Source: Butyrivibrio sp. XPD2002
Lineage (GTDB): Bacteria > Bacillota > Clostridia > Lachnospirales > Lachnospiraceae
DNA: 53,620 nucleotides
Reading direction: 5' to 3'
Assembly: GCF_000423945.1 (NCBI RefSeq)
Contig: NZ_AUIY01000028.1
Coordinates: forward strand, 1-53,620
In this document: positions 33,486 to 42,645 of the stretch, piece after piece
How the letters are laid out: every line of letters begins with the position of its first letter
How positions within the stretch are numbered: position 1 is the stretch's first letter
The notes under the pieces: model-generated
Databases searched by the model: none
What the model saw: the letters and a program-made list of their open reading frames with translations, nothing else
Told to the model about the DNA's origin: nothing
Position numbers and translations under genes: made by a program

Positions 33486-35078
33486 ATGATGCTTAACAAA
33501 AGAAAACAGAGGGAACAGATAAAAAAACAGTACGGGAATAATCCTATAAACGATCCATATCATCATATGAGAAGGGACAGGAGAAAACTCATAGCCAAAT
33601 ATCATGAGGATAAGGGCGGGAGTGATGTTGATGAGATCACCTGGGATGATCTTGAGATGGATGAAGTATTTTACAGGATTAATCACACGAGGTCCTACAT
33701 TGGCGAGCAGGTACTATATCATAAGCTTCATTGTTTAAATGAAGATAATGCAGATGGCTTTTGCGACGCTGTGGATTACTACGATAAAAACGACGAAGCC
33801 AGAACGGATGCGGAATTTGAGCTGCTTAGGGTAGGAAAAAGAAACACTAGTTATTATATGCCGCAGCTTATTAGGATTTTGTCAGAGTTTGAGCTGCCTT
33901 TCGCATGGTGCTACAGAATACTCCAGGCTGCGCTTGTAATAGCGGTAATATTAAGTGTGGCTTTAAGAAGTGCGGAATGTGCAGTGTTATTGCTTGGTAT
34001 CGCGTGCACTAATCTTTTTCTATATATGAGAACCAAATCTAAGGCAGAGTACATGATGGACTGTCTATACGGTATATGCAGTCTTATAGATGTTTCAGAG
34101 GAGCTGCTGAAAAAGGGATGTGTTCCGGAGCATTTAGTATATGAAGGCATCAGTGAAGATCTAAAAAGGCTCCATCGATTAAAGAAGCTTGCAGGTGGTC
34201 TGGTGACCAAGAAAAATTATGCTGTTACAGATCCCCAGGGGATGCTTGCTGATTATCTGATGGGTATCACGCTGTACGATCTGGTATCTTTTCATAAGAT
34301 AACGCAGATAGTTAAGGGGAATGAAAAGGCTGTAATGAAGCTCTACAAGTTTGTGGGAGAAGTGGATATGTCCATTTCTGTGGCTTCCTTTAGAAAAAGT
34401 CTTCCGGATTACTGTATTCCAGAGTTTTCTAAGGATAACAGGATAAATGTATGCGATATTTATCATCCTTTGATCGAGAATGCTGTTCTTAATTCAGTTA
34501 ATCTCGGGAATTCGACCATGATCATGGGAGCCAATGCGTCGGGAAAGAGTACCTTCATGAAGGCTCTTGCGGTCAATGCGATTCTGGCACAGTCAATATA
34601 TACGTGCTGCGCTAAAAGGCTGGAAATACCGCGAAGCGTCGTGATGACTTCAATGGCTGTCAGGGACGATGTTCTCACCGGGGAGAGCTATTATGTGCGA
34701 GAGGTCAGGTATCTTAAGAGAATGCTGGATGAATCAAAGAAGGGCGGCAGGGTCCTCTATTTCATCGATGAGATCCTGAAGGGAACTAATTACAGGGAGA
34801 GACTTGCGGCATCCAAGGCGGTTCTGTCATATCTTAGCGGCAAAAATGGCATGGTTATTGTATCCACACATGACGGAGAGCTCGCAAAATACCTTAAGCA
34901 CGAGTATTCGGGTTATCATTTTGAGAGCAGGCTTACGGATGATGGTATTAAGTTTGATTACAGGATAAAATCCGGTTTTGGGGAAGGATCCAATGCCATA
35001 GATCTTCTTTTGTGTTATGATTTTCCGAGAGAAGTAGTGGAGGATGCCAAAAAACTGGTAAAAAGCAACATAGCGTGA
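33486..35078 (+). CDS. Membrane-anchored MutS-like ATPase
   Basis: A 530-residue protein with a MutS-type C-terminal ATPase: Walker A GANASGKST (residues 348-356), Walker B VLYFIDEILKGTN and a final STHDGELA. It lacks the mismatch-recognition domain I and the MutS2 Smr domain. In front lies a lever/core-like helical region interrupted by two hydrophobic helices at about residues 142-161 and 164-181, so the protein is probably membrane bound. This layout fits the poorly studied MutS-like proteins of Firmicutes, whose function is unknown; classical mismatch repair is unlikely. AGGAGG precedes the ATG. The membrane MerR gene starts 12 bp after it, giving a two-gene operon. Confidence 0.85.
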   Translation: MMLNKRKQREQIKKQYGNNPINDPYHHMRRDRRKLIAKYHEDKGGSDVDEITWDDLEMDEVFYRINHTRSYIGEQVLYHKLHCLNEDNADGFCDAVDYYDKNDEARTDAEFELLRVGKRNTSYYMPQLIRILSEFELPFAWCYRILQAALVIAVILSVALRSAECAVLLLGIACTNLFLYMRTKSKAEYMMDCLYGICSLIDVSEELLKKGCVPEHLVYEGISEDLKRLHRLKKLAGGLVTKKNYAVTDPQGMLADYLMGITLYDLVSFHKITQIVKGNEKAVMKLYKFVGEVDMSISVASFRKSLPDYCIPEFSKDNRINVCDIYHPLIENAVLNSVNLGNSTMIMGANASGKSTFMKALAVNAILAQSIYTCCAKRLEIPRSVVMTSMAVRDDVLTGESYYVREVRYLKRMLDESKKGGRVLYFIDEILKGTNYRERLAASKAVLSYLSGKNGMVIVSTHDGELAKYLKHEYSGYHFESRLTDDGIKFDYRIKSGFGEGSNAIDLLLCYDFPREVVEDAKKLVKSNIA

Positions 35079-35090
35079 GGATAAAAGGGT

Positions 35091-35762
35091 ATGAAAATAA
35101 GTGAAGCGGCTGTTGCTGCAGGCCTCGATGTCAGCAGCGTCAGATTTTATGAGAGAAAAGGGCTTATAAATCCCGATAGGGGCGAAGATAGTAATTATAG
35201 GGAATATACGTCCGAAGATATAGACCGTCTTAAAAAGATAGTACTTTTTAGGAAGATAGATATGTCCATAGAGGATATCAAAAAGGTTCTTCTGGAGAAT
35301 CAGGACATCACAGAGGTACTGGAAAGCCAGATGGAAAAGCTTCAGCAGGATAAGCTTCAGATAGATAGTTCTATCCAGCTTTGCCAGAAAATGATGGATG
35401 AGGGCTATACTGATTCCGATACTGAAAGGTACATTTCGTATGTCTATGAGGCCGAAAGTCAGGGCCAGAAGTTTCCTGATATTATGCCTGTGCTGGACCA
35501 GATAAGTCAAAACTCCGGCATGGAAAAAGTGATAGGATATCCGATTTTCCTTAAGTTAATGGCAAATACGCTTAGTAGGAGATTGCTGTCAGTTGGAATT
35601 TTTCTTGTGATGGTGATTTTTCCGCTGACTGAGCTGGTCATCAGCATATTTAAGTTTCTGTCGGGTAATGGCAGGCTGATAGTGATAGTTCTCTGGTGTG
35701 TATATTCATTTTTGCTGATCTCTATTTTCGGCAAGATGTTGGGAATAACGTCAAAAGCTTGA
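35091..35762 (+). CDS. MerR-family regulator with C-terminal membrane helices
   Basis: A 223-residue protein. The MerR winged helix is at residues 1-70 (SEAAVAAGLDVSSVRFYERKGLI), followed by a dimerisation coiled coil to about 105. The usual effector domain is replaced by a linker and two hydrophobic helices at about 166-188 and 195-213. Such an architecture suggests a membrane-tethered regulator. The Cys residues of metal-sensing MerR proteins are absent, so a metal is an unlikely signal. It follows the membrane MutS-like gene by 12 bp in the same transcript, which points to a joint function. Confidence 0.85.
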   Translation: MKISEAAVAAGLDVSSVRFYERKGLINPDRGEDSNYREYTSEDIDRLKKIVLFRKIDMSIEDIKKVLLENQDITEVLESQMEKLQQDKLQIDSSIQLCQKMMDEGYTDSDTERYISYVYEAESQGQKFPDIMPVLDQISQNSGMEKVIGYPIFLKLMANTLSRRLLSVGIFLVMVIFPLTELVISIFKFLSGNGRLIVIVLWCVYSFLLISIFGKMLGITSKA

Positions 35763-35833
35763 TAAATTAGCGTTTGTGTCGTATTATGGATAAGGCTTGA
35801 AGGGGGAATACTAGAAAAAGGAGACATTTTGGG

Positions 35834-36901
35834 ATGAAAAAAGTTTTAACAAACGCTTGCCGCATGCTTATGGCATCAGCGGTAGCAATCGTCATGCTTA
35901 CAGGCATGAAATCAGCTGCTCACGCAGCAAACGATACGGTCGTTATCGATTTTTCCAAGCAGAAGACACAGAGTTATATGAGGGGACAGCAGATTACCTC
36001 TCCGGATTGGGATCACATTGAGGATTTCAATCTCAACGAAGAGGAGAAGAATGTAGTATTTCTGTCAACAATGGTTCAGCTGTATGATCTTTTCCCTGTT
36101 GATTATACCTGTCAGAACTGCAATAACAACAAGGGTCGCATCATTGTAAATAAGGATGCCAAGCAGTTTATCGACTTCGAAACAAGCTGCAAGGGCATAA
36201 AGTGTGACGCAGGCGATTCCAAGGGTACTTTCGAGATGACAGTTACAAGTAAGTTCCTTGAGGGCAAGTCAAAGAGCTGGATTGATGCTCAGATGCCGTT
36301 TTTCGCTGCTAAGAAGCTTTATGGTGTAGAAGCTAAGGATTCCAAGGGTACAAACTACTTTAAGCTTAAGATTGTTTTCAATAACCCTGAATCTCAGCAC
36401 GTAAAGCAGGATGAAAACGGTAAGGTTCAGACAGAAAATAAGGACCAGAACAAGGATCAGAAGCAAGAAAATAAGCAGAATGTGGAAGCTGACTTCGTGA
36501 TCGACGGCTATGCTTACAAGATTACAGGCAATAAGGAGGTTACCTTCACTGGTCTTACAGATGCATCCATCAAGAAGGTAGTTATTCCTGATACAGTAAA
36601 TTACAAGGGTAACGTTTATAAGGTTACAGCCATCGCAGATAAGGCACTTTACCACAACAAGAAGGTAAAGAAGGTTTATATCGGTGAGAACGTAACAAAA
36701 ATCGGCGATTCAGCCTTTGCAAAGTGCAAGAAGCTTAAGAAGGTTAAGATTTACACAACATCTCTTGAGAAGATTGGAAAGAAGGCTTTTTATAAGAATT
36801 CCAAGACACTGACTGTAAAGGTTCCCAAGGCTCAGATTAAGGCTTACAAGAAGCTCCTTAAGAAGGCCGGTATGAAATCAGTTGATGTTGAGAAGAAGTA
36901 A
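35834..36901 (+). CDS. Secreted protein with C-terminal LRR_5 module
   Basis: A 355-residue secreted protein. The signal peptide covers about residues 1-33 (cleavage after AHA). A unique N-terminal domain follows (about 34-190) that contains two CxxC-type pairs (CQNCNNN and CKGIKC), possibly binding metal. A Lys/Gln/Asn/Asp-rich linker (KDQNKDQKQENKQN) leads to a C-terminal LRR_5 module at about 220-355 with NVTKIGDSAFAKCKKLKKV and a very basic end. The module is shared with the proteins at 5339 and 43208, and the early N terminus (VVIDFSKQKTQSY) resembles the one at 43208 (YSLDFSNGKTYSF). AAGGAGA precedes the ATG. Function unknown. Confidence 0.8.
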   Translation: MKKVLTNACRMLMASAVAIVMLTGMKSAAHAANDTVVIDFSKQKTQSYMRGQQITSPDWDHIEDFNLNEEEKNVVFLSTMVQLYDLFPVDYTCQNCNNNKGRIIVNKDAKQFIDFETSCKGIKCDAGDSKGTFEMTVTSKFLEGKSKSWIDAQMPFFAAKKLYGVEAKDSKGTNYFKLKIVFNNPESQHVKQDENGKVQTENKDQNKDQKQENKQNVEADFVIDGYAYKITGNKEVTFTGLTDASIKKVVIPDTVNYKGNVYKVTAIADKALYHNKKVKKVYIGENVTKIGDSAFAKCKKLKKVKIYTTSLEKIGKKAFYKNSKTLTVKVPKAQIKAYKKLLKKAGMKSVDVEKK

Positions 36902-36939
36902 TCAGCTACATTTTTAAATGTCATGGTTGTGAATATATG

Positions 36940-36978
36940 GCACTATTCGGGAAAAAAGTACCGGATAGTGCTTTTTTG
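36940..36978 (+). terminator. Intrinsic terminator after the secreted protein
   Basis: GCACTATTCGG pairs with CCGGATAGTGC, followed by T6. Confidence 0.8.
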
Positions 36979-36982
36979 TTGC

Positions 36983-37125
36983 ACAAGACCGGCAAGCGAA
37001 TGGATGCTTGCATACAAATTCATTTGCCGGTTGTAAGAACATGGAGCACGAAGTGCGGAATGTTCGTGTGCGAAATCGAGTAGGAGTCAGCCTACTCGAT
37101 ATGCAAATAAGCAGGTTTTATTTCG
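36983..37125 (+). ncRNA. Candidate structured RNA or repeat element with three hairpins
   Basis: Three stems lie in succession. Stem A: ACAA and CCGGCAA (36983-36995) with TTGCCGG and TTGT (37024-37034), plus an alternative inner stem GCAAGC/GCTTGC. Stem B: GAACAT and GCAC with GTGC and ATGTTC (37037-37065), with a symmetric GGA/GGA internal loop. Stem C: a perfect 10-bp ATCGAGTAGG/CCTACTCGAT (37075-37100), enclosed by CGAAA/TTTCG pairing to 37125. It fills most of the gap 36902-37232, which has no gene. Whether it is transcribed is unknown. Confidence 0.45.
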
Positions 37126-37164
37126 TCCAATTTAATAAGTTGCTCGAATATACTTGAAAAAATG

Positions 37165-37180
37165 GTTAGCTAGTGCTAAC
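37165..37180. promoter_or_regulatory. Metal-box palindrome copy 5 (ABC/FtsX operon)
   Basis: GTTAGCTAGTGCTAAC, 10-12 bp after TATACT, a plausible -10, and about 50 bp before the ABC ATPase gene. Confidence 0.65.
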
Positions 37181-37232
37181 ATAGTCTCGGAGTTAAATTT
37201 TGATAATATTTCTCAAAATTGCGAGGTATGAA

Positions 37233-37931
37233 ATGCAGCTTGAATTACAGAACATTAAAAAGTCATACGGGGAGGGAGGAAGCAGGATAGAAGTCCTGAA
37301 GGATATAAGTCTTGGCATAGAGAAGGGTGAGTTTGTAGTACTTCTTGGGCCGTCCGGTTCAGGTAAATCCACGCTTCTAAACATAATAGGTGGAATTGAC
37401 AACGCTGATTCCGGAAAGATCATAATCCGTGAGAAAAGCATGTCAGATATGGATGAAAAGGCGCTTACAGCCTACAGAAGGGAGCATCTGGGTTACATTT
37501 TTCAGATGTATAACCTGATTCCAAATCTCACTGTACGGGAAAATATCGAGGTGGGTGCTTATTTATCAAAGAATCCGCTTAACATTGATGAGATTATAGA
37601 GGTTCTGGGCCTTAAAGAGCACCAGAACAAGCTGCCCAGCCAGTTATCGGGCGGACAGCAGCAAAGATGCGCTATCGGAAGAGCAATCGTAAAAAATCCG
37701 GATATCCTTCTGTGTGACGAGCCTACAGGTGCACTGGACTACAACACTTCCAAGGAAATACTTGCACTTATAGAAGAGGTCAACCAGAAGTACGGAAACA
37801 CCGTTATTATGGTCACTCATAATGACGCAATAAAGAATATGGCCGATTTTGTGGTCAAGCTAAGAGATGGCGTGATCAGGAAAAGCTATAGAAATGAAGA
37901 AAAACAAAAGGCTGCAGAGCTTGACTGGTAA
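37233..37931 (+). CDS. ABC transporter ATPase (MacB/LolD type)
   Basis: A 232-residue ATPase of the MacB/LolD class: Walker A GPSGSGKST, Q-loop, signature LSGGQQQRCAIGRA, Walker B ILLCDEPTGALD and H-loop VTHND. I chose the ATG at 37233 (MQLELQNIKKSYG), with GAGG upstream, over an ATG 33 bp earlier. It partners the FtsX-like permease 11 bp downstream. Such pairs handle antimicrobial-peptide resistance, lipoproteins or exported peptides. The upstream palindrome suggests metal control of this pair, which is unexpected for the family. Confidence 0.92.
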   Translation: MQLELQNIKKSYGEGGSRIEVLKDISLGIEKGEFVVLLGPSGSGKSTLLNIIGGIDNADSGKIIIREKSMSDMDEKALTAYRREHLGYIFQMYNLIPNLTVRENIEVGAYLSKNPLNIDEIIEVLGLKEHQNKLPSQLSGGQQQRCAIGRAIVKNPDILLCDEPTGALDYNTSKEILALIEEVNQKYGNTVIMVTHNDAIKNMADFVVKLRDGVIRKSYRNEEKQKAAELDW

Positions 37932-37942
37932 AGGGGCTGGAT

Positions 37943-40264
37943 ATGAAAAATCCGTTAAAGAAAAGGCTCCTCAGGGAGCTCGTTGGGGATATAAGTAAAT
38001 ATATAGTAATCTTCATACTGCTTGTGCTTTCAATAGGCTTTGTCTCAGGCTTTTTAGTTGCCGGAGAGAGCATGATAATAGCGTATGATGAGAGCTTTGA
38101 AAAATATTCGATAGAAGATGGTAATTTCAGGACAGAAGACAAGCTGACTGAATCACAAAAAAATCGCATAGAAAACAAGGGCGTAACAATATACGAGAAC
38201 TTCTATGTGGAAAAGGGCTTAGATAACAATACAAAGCTTAGGATTTACGCAAACAGAGAGGAAATAGACAGGGTCTGTGTAATGGAAGGAAGACTCCCTG
38301 AGGAGCTTCTGGAGATAGGCATAGACAGAATGTATGCAGATAACAATGGCCTCAGGATAGGAGATACGCTGATATCTGATGGCAAAAGCTATACAATTGT
38401 GGGACTTGTGGCATTATCTGACTACAGCGCACTTTTTTACAGCAACAACGATATGATGTTTGATTCATCAGCCTTCGGAGTTGCAGTGGTTTCAAAGAGC
38501 CAGTTTGAGGAGTATGGAGACTCAGAGATTCATTACAACTACTCCTGGATTTATGATAATAAGCCCGCAGATGATATAGAGGAAAAAGAGATTTCCGATG
38601 AGCTGATGGAATATATTGCGGATAAGGCATCCCTTGAGAACTTTATTCCAGGCTATTTGAATCAATCCATCACCTTCACAGGAGAGGACCTTGGAAAAGA
38701 TAAGGCAATGATGCAGGTGCTTTTATACATCATTATCGCCATTGTGGCCTTTGTCTTTGGAATAACAATAAATAACACGATCCATAAGGAGGCTTGTGTA
38801 ATCGGTACCCTCCGTGCTTCCGGATACACCATACATGAGCTGATAAGGCACTATATGGCAATGCCTCTTATAGTAACGATCATAGCGGCAATTATAGGCA
38901 ATATCCTTGGATATACGGTTTTCAAGAATACCTGCGTGGCCATGTACTATGGAAGCTACTCCCTGCCAACCTATGTGACGGTGTGGAGCGCAGATGCTTT
39001 TTTGAAAACTACCATAATCCCCATGCTCATAATGCTGGTGATAACGTATTTCATTCTGAGGAAAAAGCTCTCGCTCAGTCCTCTTAAGCTGATAAAGCGT
39101 GATCTGTCGGGAAAAAGGCAGAAAACAGCGATTCCTTTGAGCAAGGGAATCAGATTTTTCGATCGTTTCAGGATCAGGATACTGATTCAGAACAAAAGCA
39201 GCTACATTATCCTTTTTGTAGGACTTTTATTTGCAAACATGCTTCTGTTCTTTGGAATGATGTTGCCGCCTCTTCTCGTTCATTATCAGGGAATCGTGAC
39301 AGACACAATGCTTGCAAAGCACACCTACCTGCTTCAGATTCCGGCAGGCACCATAGATTCGGACAATGAGCTGTCCGCAGCATTTTCTTATACATTTTTG
39401 AAGAGCAAGATTAACACCAATAACACAACTGCTGAGAAATTCACGGCAGTCAGCCTGAAGACCATAGGAGAGCATGGTGCCAGAATCGAGGATGTGACTT
39501 TATATGGCATCAGGGATAACAGCAGGTTCATCAATGCGGATTTTGATGATAAAACAGTGCTTGTTTCCTCAGCCTATGCGGATAAATATGGTCTGAAAAA
39601 GGGAGATGTGGTGACATTAAAGGAGCCCTATGAAGACAAATATTACGGCTTTAAGGTCACCGGAACCTATGATTATGACGGTGGAATAGCAATTTTCATG
39701 AGTAAAAAGCACCTGAATGAGATCATGGGATTTGATGAGGAGTTTTTCTCCGGATTTTTCTCGGATACGGAGATAACTGATATAGATGAAAAGTACATAG
39801 GAACCGTTGTGGATGAGGAATCACTTACGAGAGTATCAAGGCAGCTCATGATTTCTATGGGAAGCATGATGTATATGGTGGATGGATTCTCTGTAATTCT
39901 CTTCATTGTACTCATATATCTGCTGTCGAAGCTGATTATCGAGAGGAATGTGCAGTCCATATCCATGGCCAAGATACTGGGATATTCCAGGATGGAAATA
40001 GCAAAGCTTTACATAGTTCCGACAGCGATTGTGGTTGTAGCATCTCTCCTTATTTCATACCCGATATTGGCCAATGTGATGGTGGCAATTTTCAGGGCTA
40101 TGCTGAAGCAGATGATGAGCGGATGGATGGTCATTTGGCTTGATCCGTCGGTTTACGTGAAGATGTTTTTGATGGGAGTAATAACATATGTAATCGTTGC
40201 AGTGCTGGAATATCGCAAGATTGGGCGTATACCCATGAGTGAAGCATTAAAAAATGTAGAATAA
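37943..40264 (+). CDS. FtsX-like ABC permease
   Basis: A 773-residue permease with the duplicated FtsX/MacB plan: an N-terminal helix (KYIVIFILLVLSIGFVSGF), a large extracellular MacB_PCD-like domain, three helices around residues 270-380 (MQVLLYIIIAIVAFVFGITI), a second extracellular domain (about 430-640) and three final helices ending with the typical YRKIGRIPMSEALKNVE. It forms a transporter with the ATPase encoded just before it. The substrate is unknown. The Fur-like gene starts 11 bp after its stop. Confidence 0.9.
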   Translation: MKNPLKKRLLRELVGDISKYIVIFILLVLSIGFVSGFLVAGESMIIAYDESFEKYSIEDGNFRTEDKLTESQKNRIENKGVTIYENFYVEKGLDNNTKLRIYANREEIDRVCVMEGRLPEELLEIGIDRMYADNNGLRIGDTLISDGKSYTIVGLVALSDYSALFYSNNDMMFDSSAFGVAVVSKSQFEEYGDSEIHYNYSWIYDNKPADDIEEKEISDELMEYIADKASLENFIPGYLNQSITFTGEDLGKDKAMMQVLLYIIIAIVAFVFGITINNTIHKEACVIGTLRASGYTIHELIRHYMAMPLIVTIIAAIIGNILGYTVFKNTCVAMYYGSYSLPTYVTVWSADAFLKTTIIPMLIMLVITYFILRKKLSLSPLKLIKRDLSGKRQKTAIPLSKGIRFFDRFRIRILIQNKSSYIILFVGLLFANMLLFFGMMLPPLLVHYQGIVTDTMLAKHTYLLQIPAGTIDSDNELSAAFSYTFLKSKINTNNTTAEKFTAVSLKTIGEHGARIEDVTLYGIRDNSRFINADFDDKTVLVSSAYADKYGLKKGDVVTLKEPYEDKYYGFKVTGTYDYDGGIAIFMSKKHLNEIMGFDEEFFSGFFSDTEITDIDEKYIGTVVDEESLTRVSRQLMISMGSMMYMVDGFSVILFIVLIYLLSKLIIERNVQSISMAKILGYSRMEIAKLYIVPTAIVVVASLLISYPILANVMVAIFRAMLKQMMSGWMVIWLDPSVYVKMFLMGVITYVIVAVLEYRKIGRIPMSEALKNVE

Positions 40265-40275
40265 GAGGAATGGAT

Positions 40276-40515
40276 ATGAGCAATGATCAGATTATTGAAG
40301 CTTTAAAGGACAAGGGGTTACGAATTACAAAACAGAGACAGCTTGTGGCAAATGTGATAGCAGAAAACGATGGGGCGTCCTGCAAGGACATCTGCTGCAT
40401 AGTAAGAAGCAAGGATAAATCTATAGGAACAGCAACTGTATACCGCATGATAAAGGCTCTTGAGGACATAGGGGTTGTTGAGAGAATAGATATGATCAAG
40501 CTTCAACAGGACTAA
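40276..40515 (+). CDS. Fur-like protein reduced to the DNA-binding domain
   Basis: A 79-residue protein that corresponds to the N-terminal winged helix of the Fur family (LKDKGLRITKQRQLVANVI, then SIGTATVYRMIKALEDIGVVERID). It ends where full-length Fur proteins (about 140 residues) begin the metal-binding dimerisation domain; no HHH, Cys4 or other metal ligands remain. The stop is real in the given sequence and a strong hairpin lies 12 bp further on. I prefer the ATG at 40276 over 40270 because of its spacing to AGAGGA. It could be a truncated pseudogene or a mini-regulator of the ABC/FtsX operon it terminates. Confidence 0.75.
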   Translation: MSNDQIIEALKDKGLRITKQRQLVANVIAENDGASCKDICCIVRSKDKSIGTATVYRMIKALEDIGVVERIDMIKLQQD

Positions 40516-40521
40516 AAAATT

Positions 40522-40557
40522 CAGAAAAAATCCGCTTCGCGGCTGCGAAGCGGATTT
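40522..40557 (-). terminator. Intrinsic terminator of helD, between convergent genes
   Basis: AAATCCGCTTCGC pairs with GCGAAGCGGATTT. On the minus strand it is followed by T6, so it best serves the helD transcript. A second short GC hairpin (CGCGCC/GGCGCG, 40567-40581) is adjacent. Confidence 0.7.
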
Positions 40558-40602
40558 AATTGCATACGCGCCTTAGGCGCGAGCGACTCTTTGTTCTTGA
40601 AT

Positions 40603-42645
40603 TTACAACAGGTCAGATAAATATCCATCTGCCAAAATGGCAAGGTTTCTTGTGGCGCGGGACATCGCAGTATACAGGCAGTGTTTTCCGAGCTCATCAT
40701 CAGGATAGGATTCACTATCCGCATCAGCCAGAATTACATTATCAAACTCAAGGCCCTTGGCAAGAGCAAGCTCTAAGAGGAATGCTCCATTCTTAGGAAG
40801 AGCGTCGTGCCCTGAAATTATCTGCGGGGCACTGTCTCCAAGTAAAGAGGATGTTTTCTCCAGGGTAAGAGGATTTCTGCATATTATGGCAGTAAGACCA
40901 TCCTTTTCCTCGAATTCCTTTATCATGCCCTTTAATTCCTTCAGATAATCCTTCTCGGACTTGCATTCTTTTGTGATAACCTTTTCACCGGGTCGCTTTA
41001 CGGAGGATACCATCATCTTCTTTTCCTTGGGCAAAATGGATGCGAACATGTCAGTTATTTCCGGTGAACTACGATAGCTGGTCATGAGCGGAAGAGTGGC
41101 AAATCTCTTTTTATCAGCCTTAGCCATTTCCTCGATCTGGGCGAAGGTTATGGTGCCTTCACGTATAGCCTGGAATTCATCGCCCAGAAGCATGAACTTG
41201 GCATTGGGGAAAAACCTGGTAAATATCATCATCTGCGCCATGGTGTAATCCTGCACCTCATCTACCATAACGTAGCGCATGTTGCGGTCACATATTCCTG
41301 TTAGCTCCATCTTGGTGTAGAGCCATTCAGCAGGAGTGATGCGCTTTTTGCCAAGGATTCTTTGCGCAACATGAAGGGGATTTACGAAGCCCGCATGTCT
41401 GATATAGCGGAGAGCCCCTCCAAAGTCGTTCTCAAGGCGGTTATCCTCAGCAGAATCGGATTTTGCAGTACTTCCGGAGGCGTTTTCCTCGTCGCGGTCC
41501 ATGTTGTGGAGCACATTTTTAGCTCTTTGCTCAAGCTCATCAGATACTGTCTGAATAAGGCGGACTCCCATGGGGAATTTCTTAAATCTGTTAACAAGGG
41601 AAAGGACCTCTTTTCTTGAGATTACAAGGTTGCCCTTCTGCTTGATATCATTGAAATCTCCTATTTCAGGAGTGAGTGTCGGCAAAATATCATGGATTTT
41701 CTGCAGGCTTTCTGCTTCAGTGTAGTCATACTCATTATCTGTAAAGGGCACATTGACCATCTCAAGGAACTCTCCCCAGGTCAGTGTCAGAGGGTTGGTC
41801 TCACCCATATCAGGCAGAACGTTATCGATATACTCACGGAAAACGGGATTCAGGGTCATAAGACACACCTGATCCGGACGCAGAGTATTTCGTTTCTGAT
41901 AGAAAAGGTAAGCAATACGCTGCAGTAAAACCGAGGTCTTTCCACTTCCTGCTATACCGTTTACAAGAAGAACCGGTACGTCAGGATAACGGATGACGAT
42001 ATTCTGCTCCTTCTGGATAGTGGCAGTAATTGCCTGCATTTTGTCAGAGTGTGTCTGGGACAGAGACTGCAAAAGCAGCGGATCCTCAATGGCAATCTGC
42101 GTATCAAAGTAGGAGATCAGCTTGTTCTTCTGCAGGTCGAACTGACGACGAAGCTGCAAATCCACAGGAATTTCCCTGTCTTCAACAGTGTAGTGGGTGT
42201 GACCGGTCTCCTGATTGTAGTAAACCTCTGCGATAGGAGATCTCCAGTCAACAACCATCTGATCGTAGCCGTTTTCAGAGATGGCAGCGCGGCCGATATA
42301 ATAGCTCTCGGGCTCCTCGGAAGGGTCAAACTGAAGCTGAATCTTGGCAAAATAGGGCGCTTCCAAGAGCTTATTTACGCTGTTTAAGCGATTGCCAAGG
42401 GAGCTGCTCTCGACATTGTAGGTATCGATGTAGCGGTTCCACACCTCGATCTCAGCCAGTGTTTCCATGGTGGTCTCAATATCCGCGTAATCGAAACGGA
42501 TATTGTCCCTGATGTCGTTTTTGTCATCAAGGGCCTTTTCATCAAGGGCTGTGATCTGGTCTTCAAGCTTATTCTTCATCTCCAGGAGCTTGTCATAGGT
42601 CTTTGTCAAATGTTCCTGTTCTTTATCAAATATCTCTTTTTCCAT
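40603..42645 (-). CDS. helD: HelD-type UvrD-like helicase (RNA polymerase recycling ATPase)
   Basis: A 680-residue superfamily-1 protein. The N-terminal coiled coil (about 1-65, EKEIFDKEQEHLTKTYDKLL) inserts into RNA polymerase in known HelD structures. The ATPase has Walker A GIAGSGKT, Walker B VMVDEVQDY, LLGDEFQAI (motif III) and KGLEFDNVILADAD (motif V). HelD removes stalled RNA polymerase from DNA and aids recycling. I chose the start at 42645 (AAAGGAAAA upstream). The length is a little below that of the B. subtilis protein. Confidence 0.9.
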   Translation of the reverse strand: MEKEIFDKEQEHLTKTYDKLLEMKNKLEDQITALDEKALDDKNDIRDNIRFDYADIETTMETLAEIEVWNRYIDTYNVESSSLGNRLNSVNKLLEAPYFAKIQLQFDPSEEPESYYIGRAAISENGYDQMVVDWRSPIAEVYYNQETGHTHYTVEDREIPVDLQLRRQFDLQKNKLISYFDTQIAIEDPLLLQSLSQTHSDKMQAITATIQKEQNIVIRYPDVPVLLVNGIAGSGKTSVLLQRIAYLFYQKRNTLRPDQVCLMTLNPVFREYIDNVLPDMGETNPLTLTWGEFLEMVNVPFTDNEYDYTEAESLQKIHDILPTLTPEIGDFNDIKQKGNLVISRKEVLSLVNRFKKFPMGVRLIQTVSDELEQRAKNVLHNMDRDEENASGSTAKSDSAEDNRLENDFGGALRYIRHAGFVNPLHVAQRILGKKRITPAEWLYTKMELTGICDRNMRYVMVDEVQDYTMAQMMIFTRFFPNAKFMLLGDEFQAIREGTITFAQIEEMAKADKKRFATLPLMTSYRSSPEITDMFASILPKEKKMMVSSVKRPGEKVITKECKSEKDYLKELKGMIKEFEEKDGLTAIICRNPLTLEKTSSLLGDSAPQIISGHDALPKNGAFLLELALAKGLEFDNVILADADSESYPDDELGKHCLYTAMSRATRNLAILADGYLSDLL

